From UBA5359 sp028699365 [NCBI: bacterium] (GTDB taxonomy: Bacteria; UBP13; UBA5359): a DNA stretch of 10,698 nt. The stretch lies in contig JAQVUQ010000054.1 in assembly GCA_028699365.1 (NCBI GenBank), forward strand, positions 1 through 10,698, read 5' to 3'. The translations under genes were made by a program, and so were the position numbers. The stretch's first letter is position 1, and each line of letters starts with the position of its first letter. Under the pieces are notes generated by a model, which was not told the origin of the DNA, did no database searches, and saw nothing but the letters and a program-made list of their open reading frames with translations. Of the stretch, positions 6,639 through 10,698 are shown piece by piece.

Positions 6639-6940
6639 AAGGGGCTGCCTTTGATCCTGACGCACGAACCGAATTCTTGGCGGCGATCAGGTACTATGAG
6701 GAATGCCGTCCTGGGCTGGGTTACCACTTTCGTTTGTTTGTCGAATCAGCGGTTCGTAATATTCACGATAATCCTCTTTGCTATCGTGTTCTGCATGCCC
6801 CATTCAGGAGATGCCTTCTCCAGAAATTTCCATATTCGATTATCTTTTCGATTGAGCCGGAATACGTATTGATTATCGCCATAGCACATGTGAAACGTAA
6901 GCCGGACTACTGGCATGAGCGCCTTAAGAGGCATCGATAA
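6635..6940 (+). CDS. RelE/ParE family toxin
   Basis: A 101-residue basic protein of the RelE/ParE superfamily (type II toxin). Recognisable features are an N-terminal FDPDARTEFLAAIRYYEE strand-helix segment, the PGLGYHF turn, the central FRRCLLQKFPYSIIF strands and the C-terminal AHVKRKPDYWHER stretch. Family members either cleave ribosome-bound mRNA or inhibit DNA gyrase; sequence alone does not decide which applies here. The gene is intact and begins within the antitoxin stop (ATGA), the standard arrangement. Such pairs stabilise mobile DNA or act in stress responses. Its location a few kilobases from a RIT element suggests an accessory region, but the pair lies outside the inverted repeats and is not part of that element. 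Confidence 0.87.
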   Translation: MKGAAFDPDARTEFLAAIRYYEECRPGLGYHFRLFVESAVRNIHDNPLCYRVLHAPFRRCLLQKFPYSIIFSIEPEYVLIIAIAHVKRKPDYWHERLKRHR

Positions 6941-7070
6941 AGCAGTGAGCAGCGATGGGGTCAAGCCGCTGGGAGCTTCCCGGTATGGAGATGATCGATA
7001 CCGTTGAGGGAATCCTTTACGAACGCCGCGGGTCAGTCTGCCTGCAGGGTTTCTCGTCATGCCATACAGC
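6941..7070. other. Intergenic region after the toxin gene
   Basis: No convincing gene. An open frame starting at 6955 runs on into the yebC start in another frame, has no ribosome binding site and no recognisable composition, and is taken as chance. A short GGGA-GCT-TCCC hairpin near 6971 lacks a T run, so no terminator is called. Confidence 0.4.
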
Positions 7071-7099
7071 TTCAAAAATACCCCGGTTTATGATAAAAT
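7071..7099 (+). promoter_or_regulatory. Probable promoter of yebC
   Basis: TTCAAA (7071-7076) and TAAAAT (7094-7099) are 17 bases apart. Transcription would start near 7105-7107, giving a leader of about 110 bases that begins at the first of three copies of a 7-base sequence able to form alternative hairpins. Confidence 0.5.
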
Positions 7100-7105
7100 C
7101 AGTAT

Positions 7106-7192
7106 GCATTTGTAATCGGGTAGTTAATAAAACTCAAATGCGAGAAACGGGGCTTGGAATTCCGCATTCCGAAATTCCATATTCTGCATTTG
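7106..7192 (+). other. Structured yebC leader with two mutually exclusive hairpins
   Basis: GCATTTG at 7106-7112 and at 7186-7192 are both complementary to CAAATGC at 7135-7141, so the middle copy can pair with either but not both. The downstream structure is larger. The outer stem is extended by AGAA (7143-7146) with TTCT (7182-7185), and TGGAATT (7155-7161) pairs with AATTCCA (7173-7179) around an 11-base loop. It ends a few bases before the ribosome binding site. A regulatory role is inferred only from this geometry. Confidence 0.4.
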
Positions 7193-7214
7193 AAATGGGG
7201 AAGGTTGTTGAAGC

Positions 7215-7961
7215 ATGTCAGGTCATTCCAAATGGCATAATATAAGACTTAAAAAGGGCAAAATGGATGCCGAAAGAGGCAAGGCGTTTACCCGTGTAAC
7301 CAAGGAGATCATCGTGGCCGCCAGGACCGGCGGCGGAGATCCGGACGGCAATATCCGGCTGCGCAACGCTATGGCCAAGGCCAGGGACGCGAATATGCCG
7401 GCCGACAATATCAAACGCGCCATCCTGCGGGGAACGGGCGAACTCGAAGGCATCACCTACGAGGAACTCACTTACGAAGGCTACGGTCCGGGAGGAGCGG
7501 CCATCTATATCGAAGCTATGACCGATAACAAGAACCGCACACTGCCGGAGATCAGGAACATCTTCTCGCGCACCGGCGGCAACCTGGGGGAGAACGGCTG
7601 TGTAGCCTGGATGTTCGATAACAAAGGGCTGATACAGATAGACGCTCAGGGTGTCGACGAGGACGAACTGCTCATGGCGGCTCTCGATGCCGGAGCCGAG
7701 GATATGAAGAACGATGACGATGTCATTGAGATAGTCACGGCGCCCGAGAATCTGGAGGCCGTGCGGGAGGCTGTGGAAGCGGCCGGCTACAAGCCCACTT
7801 CCGCCGAAGTGACCATGATACCTCAGAATACGATAGCTCTGTCCGGCAAGGAGGCCCAGCAGATGCTGCGCCTCATGGATATGCTGGAGGAGCACGATGA
7901 TATCCAGAAGGTTCATGCCAATTTCGATATCCCGGAGGATATTCTTGAGCAACTTGGTTAG
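7215..7961 (+). CDS. yebC: YebC/PmpR family protein (TACO1-like)
   Basis: A full-length 248-residue member of the YebC/PmpR family, found in nearly all bacteria and in mitochondria (TACO1). Members are reported as DNA-binding regulators, and others assist translation, notably through proline-rich stretches. The N terminus MSGHSKWHNI is the family signature, followed by the basic helical domain (KKGKMDAERGKAFTRVTKEI), the NMPADNIKRAI motif near residues 60-70, the YEGYGPGG motif near 90 and the NKNRTLPEIR segment near 110. The acidic C-terminal half includes the VAWMFDNKG strand. The start at 7215 has AAGG about 10 bases upstream. It precedes ruvC in the same orientation, a conserved neighbourhood in many bacteria, but a terminator lies between them. 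Confidence 0.96.
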   Translation: MSGHSKWHNIRLKKGKMDAERGKAFTRVTKEIIVAARTGGGDPDGNIRLRNAMAKARDANMPADNIKRAILRGTGELEGITYEELTYEGYGPGGAAIYIEAMTDNKNRTLPEIRNIFSRTGGNLGENGCVAWMFDNKGLIQIDAQGVDEDELLMAALDAGAEDMKNDDDVIEIVTAPENLEAVREAVEAAGYKPTSAEVTMIPQNTIALSGKEAQQMLRLMDMLEEHDDIQKVHANFDIPEDILEQLG

Positions 7962-7985
7962 GTCATCGGGAGCGCAATTCGAAAT

Positions 7986-8019
7986 GGGCAGGAGCGAGGA
8001 CCGTTCCTGCCCTTTTTTT
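7986..8019 (+). terminator. Intrinsic terminator after yebC
   Basis: GGGCAGGA (7986-7993) pairs perfectly with TCCTGCCC (8005-8012) around an 11-base loop and is followed directly by seven T. It begins 24 bases after the yebC stop. This is a textbook rho-independent terminator and implies that ruvCAB is transcribed by readthrough or from an unseen promoter. Confidence 0.9.
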
Positions 8020-8021
8020 AG

Positions 8022-8050
8022 GGCCAATGCGCGCAAAGGGCGCATTGGCC
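8022..8050 (+). other. Perfect 11-bp hairpin ahead of ruvC
   Basis: GGCCAATGCGC (8022-8032) and GCGCATTGGCC (8040-8050) are exact reverse complements around a 7-base loop. The hairpin lies right after the T run of the terminator and 22 bases before the ruvC start. No T run follows, so it is not itself an ordinary terminator on the plus strand. Possible roles are stabilising the 5' end of a ruvC transcript or influencing translation; none is shown. Confidence 0.7.
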
Positions 8051-8072
8051 GAACAGTCAGGTCGGTGAGGCC

Positions 8073-8570
8073 TTGATAGTTCTGGGGATAGATCCGGGTA
8101 CGGCTATAACCGGGTATGCTTTTATCGAGGAGCGCGGGCAGACCCTGCGGGCGTTGGATTACGGGGCGGTCATCACCGCTGCCGGAGAGGATCCGGCCCT
8201 GCGCCTGCTGGCCATCTATAGGGAGCTGAGCGATAAGATTGCCGCTTTTCAACCGCATGAGGCGGCGGTGGAGGAACTCTTCTTCTGCCGCAATGTGACC
8301 ACGGCCATAGCCGTAGGTCAGGCCAGAGGGGTAGCCGTTCTGGCGGCCGCCAATGCGGGATTGCCGGTGGCTGAATATACGCCGCTGCAGGTCAAGCAGG
8401 CCGTGGTGGGTTACGGCCGCGCTTCCAAGGAGCAGGTGCAATTCATGATCAAGAGTATTTTCGGGCTTAAGGAGATACCCAAGCCGGACGATGTGGCCGA
8501 TGCCATGGCTATTGCCGTCTGTCATATTCACGCAGCGCCTATGCAGAGATTGGGGAGAGTTAAACAATGA
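8073..8570 (+). CDS. ruvC: Holliday junction endonuclease RuvC (crossover junction resolvase)
   Basis: RuvC is a dimeric nuclease that makes paired cuts in four-way recombination junctions, completing recombinational repair with RuvAB. The 165-residue length is typical. All four acidic metal-binding residues are visible: D7 in GIDPGT, E67 in AVEELFF, and D140 and D143 in KPDDVADA. The GQARGV motif near residues 82-87 is also intact. The start is TTG at 8073, chosen because the family begins almost exactly at this M-I-x-L-G-I-D sequence and no ATG or GTG fits. The preceding GGTGAGG is close to the start codon, so initiation may be weak. The gene ends in an ATGA overlap with ruvA. Confidence 0.96.
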   Translation: MIVLGIDPGTAITGYAFIEERGQTLRALDYGAVITAAGEDPALRLLAIYRELSDKIAAFQPHEAAVEELFFCRNVTTAIAVGQARGVAVLAAANAGLPVAEYTPLQVKQAVVGYGRASKEQVQFMIKSIFGLKEIPKPDDVADAMAIAVCHIHAAPMQRLGRVKQ

Positions 8571-9163
8571 TAGCATATCTGGCGGGAGAGTTGCTTGAAG
8601 CCAGGGAGAGCTACGTCATCGTCATGGCGGGCGGGGTAGGCTACCGGGTGGAACTGCATCCGTCGGCCGTATCACAGTTGCCTGCCAGGGGCGAGGAGGT
8701 TCGCCTTCATATACATACCTGCGTCAGGGAAGATGCCATAACGCTGGTAGGCTTTCTGACCACCGAGGCGCGGGAGCTTTTCGAGCTGCTGCTTGGAGTT
8801 TCCGGTGTCGGGCCCAAGGTGGCGCAGGCGCTGGTCTCTTCTACGACTCTGGGCCGCTTGAAGTCCGCTATCGCCGCAGGCGAGGTGGCGGCTCTGGTCA
8901 AGGTGCAGGGAGTCGGACGGAAGACGGCCGAACGCATTGTGGTGGATTTGAAGGATAAGGTCAAGGACGACCTGCTGGCGGATGAAGCGACGGTCTTTGC
9001 CGGGGTGGGTGATACGATCACTGAGGCGGTCGCCGTGCTGGTGGAACTGGGTTATACTCGTCAGCGGGCGGCGGAGGCTGTCCGGCGGGTAGATGCGGCC
9101 GAGCGTGAGAACGGAGTAGAGGCCGTTATCCGCGAAGCACTCAAATATTTGGGCTCAGCATGA
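8567..9163 (+). CDS. ruvA: Holliday junction branch migration protein RuvA
   Basis: RuvA tetramers hold the four-way junction in a square planar form and load two RuvB motor rings. The 198-residue protein has the three family domains: an OB fold at about 1-63, a middle domain with two helix-hairpin-helix motifs (GVSGVGPKVA at 77-86 and VQGVGRKTAE at 113-122), and a C-terminal RuvB-contacting domain at about 150-198. The acidic pin that separates strands at the junction centre is conserved as E55-D56 in CVREDA. Translation starts within the ruvC stop (ATGA at 8567-8570), so the two are coupled. ruvB follows after 195 bases containing a palindromic repeat. Confidence 0.97.
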   Translation: MIAYLAGELLEARESYVIVMAGGVGYRVELHPSAVSQLPARGEEVRLHIHTCVREDAITLVGFLTTEARELFELLLGVSGVGPKVAQALVSSTTLGRLKSAIAAGEVAALVKVQGVGRKTAERIVVDLKDKVKDDLLADEATVFAGVGDTITEAVAVLVELGYTRQRAAEAVRRVDAAERENGVEAVIREALKYLGSA

Positions 9164-9168
9164 AAGAA

Positions 9169-9325
9169 ATAGGCTGAAGCTTTTAAGGCTGAAGGCTGAA
9201 GTAGAACGCTCGGGCTTAATTGATAGCCTTAATTAAGACTGAGAAGTAAGCTTGAATAAAAGAAGGCTGGAGAAATCTGCCGGAGCGTAACTACTTCAGA
9301 CTTTAGACTTCAGCCTTCAGCCTAT
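9169..9325. repeat. Imperfect palindromic intergenic repeat between ruvA and ruvB
   Basis: The 43-base arms at 9169-9211 and 9283-9325 are imperfect inverted repeats. The 11 outer bases (ATAGGCTGAAG), a central CTGAAGTAG block and the inner ACGCTC match, with a variable middle. Both arms contain tandem GGCTGAA-type units. The space between holds a smaller CTTAATT/AATTAAG hairpin (9215-9221, 9231-9237). No reading frame is present. It resembles small dispersed palindromic elements found between genes in some Clostridia; other copies cannot be checked here. Confidence 0.65.
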
Positions 9326-9358
9326 TGAGGCCCAAATAGTCTACAGGAGTTGATAATA

Positions 9359-10393
9359 ATGTCCGATCGTGTAACGGCTGCCGATCAATATGACGAAGAT
9401 TTTGAACTGGAGCGCTCTTTACGGCCGCGTCAGTTGGAAGACTTCATCGGTCAGCAGCATATCAAGGATAATCTGGGGATCTGTATAGAAGCCGCCCAGG
9501 GCAGGAGAGAGGCTCTGGATCACGTTCTGCTCTACGGACCGCCCGGTCTGGGAAAGACGACGCTGGCCGGCATCATCGCTCACGAGATGGGGGTGAATGT
9601 CAAAGTCACCTCCGGACCGGCCATCGAGCATACCGGAGATTTGGCTGCGCTGCTTACCAATCTTCAGGAGAACGATATCCTGTTCATAGATGAGATACAT
9701 CGCCTGGGACGGGTGGTGGAGGAGCGTCTCTATCCCGCCATCGAGGATTTTAAGTTCGATATGGTTATCGGCAAGGGCCCCAGCGCCAGGTCTTATACCC
9801 TGCCGCTGGCCCCGTTCACGCTGATAGGGGCCACCACCAGAACTGGGCTGCTGACCTCGCCGCTCAGGGACCGCTTTGGCATCTCTTTTCATTTCGAGTA
9901 TTATACGCCTCAGGATCTGTGCATCATTATCACCAGATCGGCCGGTATACTGGGGGTGGACATAGACGGGAGCGGCGCCGTGGAGATAGCCCGTCGTTCG
10001 CGGGGAACACCGCGTATCGCCAACCGTCTTCTCAAGAGGGTTCGTGATTATGCTCAAATCAGGGCCGACGGCAGCATCAACGTTAAGGTGGCGGCCGAGG
10101 CGCTGGAGATGCTGGATGTGGATTATCGCGGCCTGGACAGGCTGGATCGCAGCTACCTGCTCTCGATCATCGAGAAATTCGACGGCGGTCCCGTCGGTAT
10201 AGAAACTATTGCCGCTTCTTTGAACGAGGAGCGTGATACGCTGGAATACGTATACGAGCCTTACCTGATTCAGATAGGCTATCTCAACCGTACTCCCAGA
10301 GGCAGGATGGCCACCCGGCTGGCTTACGAGCACTTCCAACTGCCTTACGGGCGTCCGGAACAGCCGGTGGATCAGTGCAGCCTGGAGATTTAA
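9359..10393 (+). CDS. ruvB: Holliday junction branch migration ATPase RuvB
   Basis: RuvB is a hexameric AAA+ motor that pulls DNA through the RuvA-bound junction. The 344-residue protein carries the Walker A motif GPPGLGKT (60-67), Walker B with DEIH (111-114), the sensor 1 segment GATTRTG (157-163) and the SPLRDRFG segment with the arginine finger. The C-terminal winged-helix domain includes the [13 protein letters not shown] and RTPRGR motifs. The chosen ATG at 9359 has AGGAG at 9345-9349 with a 9-base spacer; a TTG at 9350 in frame is too close to that site. It is the third ruv gene, separated from ruvA by the palindromic repeat, and queH starts two bases after its stop. Confidence 0.97.
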   Translation: MSDRVTAADQYDEDFELERSLRPRQLEDFIGQQHIKDNLGICIEAAQGRREALDHVLLYGPPGLGKTTLAGIIAHEMGVNVKVTSGPAIEHTGDLAALLTNLQENDILFIDEIHRLGRVVEERLYPAIEDFKFDMVIGKGPSARSYTLPLAPFTLIGATTRTGLLTSPLRDRFGISFHFEYYTPQDLCIIITRSAGILGVDIDGSGAVEIARRSRGTPRIANRLLKRVRDYAQIRADGSINVKVAAEALEMLDVDYRGLDRLDRSYLLSIIEKFDGGPVGIETIAASLNEERDTLEYVYEPYLIQIGYLNRTPRGRMATRLAYEHFQLPYGRPEQPVDQCSLEI

Positions 10394-10395
10394 GC

Positions 10396-10698
10396 ATGAA
10401 TACAAGAAGCAAGGATATTCTGCTGCATGTGTGCTGCGGGCCGTGTTCGCTTTATCCGGTAAGGGAACTGCGCCGGGAAGGCCTGGAGCCGGTGGGATAC
10501 TTTTTCAATCCCAATATCCAGCCTTACACGGAATTGAAGAAACGTCTGGAGGCCCTGCGGCATATCGCTTCCGACGAAGGGCTGCCGCTGCAGGTGGAAG
10601 AAGCGTATCCGCTGGAGGATTGGCTGAAGATGGCTGTTGCGGCTGAAAACAGGTGCCTGGAATGCTATCGCCGGCGTCTGTCGGCGGCAGCGGCCCGG
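10396..10698 (+). CDS. queH: Epoxyqueuosine reductase QueH, N-terminal part (cut by window end)
   Basis: QueH catalyses the last step of queuosine tRNA modification, reducing epoxyqueuosine to queuosine; it is unrelated to the cobalamin-dependent enzyme QueG. The first 101 codons are visible and open to the edge. The signature HVCCGPC (C13, C14, C17) and the second cysteine pair CLEC (C87, C90) are both present, as is the GYFFNPNIQP segment near 34-43. These cysteines belong to the iron-sulfur and redox chemistry of the family. The ATG at 10396 has GGAG 8 bases upstream, inside the end of ruvB, and starts two bases after its stop, so it is very likely cotranscribed and coupled with ruvB. Confidence 0.92.
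   Translation, partial: MNTRSKDILLHVCCGPCSLYPVRELRREGLEPVGYFFNPNIQPYTELKKRLEALRHIASDEGLPLQVEEAYPLEDWLKMAVAAENRCLECYRRRLSAAAAR

Noticed and set aside
6955-7245. A 96-codon plus-strand open frame upstream of yebC
   Set aside because: It crosses the yebC promoter, leader and start in another frame, without a ribosome binding site or family resemblance.
7218-8576. A 452-codon minus-strand open frame across yebC and ruvC
   Set aside because: It is antisense to two clearly recognised genes, has no ribosome binding site and reads as low-sense sequence; it is a codon-bias shadow.
9419-10405. A 328-codon minus-strand open frame over ruvB
   Set aside because: Antisense shadow of a full-length RuvB with all its motifs.
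10431-10646. A 71-codon plus-strand open frame at the right end
   Set aside because: It lies in the wrong frame inside queH, whose own frame from 10396 carries the HVCCGPC and CLEC motifs.
1-10698. tRNA or rRNA genes
   Set aside because: No cloverleaf-like sequence or rRNA-like conserved stretch was recognised by eye in the intergenic regions.

Overview
The window joins a mobile-element region (about 1-3714) to an ordinary bacterial chromosome region. Purine-rich GGAGG-type ribosome binding sites, the yebC-ruvC-ruvA-ruvB-queH gene order and the protein sequences suggest an anaerobic, Clostridia-like member of the Bacillota. This assignment is an inference from style and gene order, not a firm identification.

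Region 1 (1-3714, minus strand): a recombinase-in-trio (RIT) element. Three tyrosine recombinases (ritA, ritB, ritC) lie head to tail with 8-bp and 17-bp overlaps, each with the full R-K-HxxR-H-Y catalytic set. They are bounded by inverted repeats of at least 128 bp. A 12-base motif occurs six times, three per end in mirror-image order, and is the best candidate for the recombinase core binding site. The innermost left copy also encodes the last codons and stop of ritC. The left repeat begins at base 1, so the true outer boundary on that side cannot be seen.

Region 2 (3715-6157, minus strand): a two-gene operon, an unusual ROK/ASKHA-fold protein followed 10 bp later by a PIG-L/LmbE-type zinc deacetylase. 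Together they suggest handling of an N-acetylated amino sugar or sugar conjugate; the substrate is unknown.

Region 3 (6342-6940, plus strand): a compact type II toxin-antitoxin pair, an addiction-module-component antitoxin and a RelE/ParE-like toxin, with a good promoter and a 4-bp ATGA overlap.

Region 4 (7071-10698, plus strand): a housekeeping block. yebC has a structured leader and a clear terminator. It is followed by the Holliday-junction genes ruvC, ruvA and ruvB, and then by the start of queH (queuosine synthesis), cut by the window end. RuvA and RuvB form the branch-migration motor and RuvC resolves the junction. A 157-bp palindromic repeat separates ruvA from ruvB, and a strong hairpin of unknown role lies just before ruvC, whose start is TTG.
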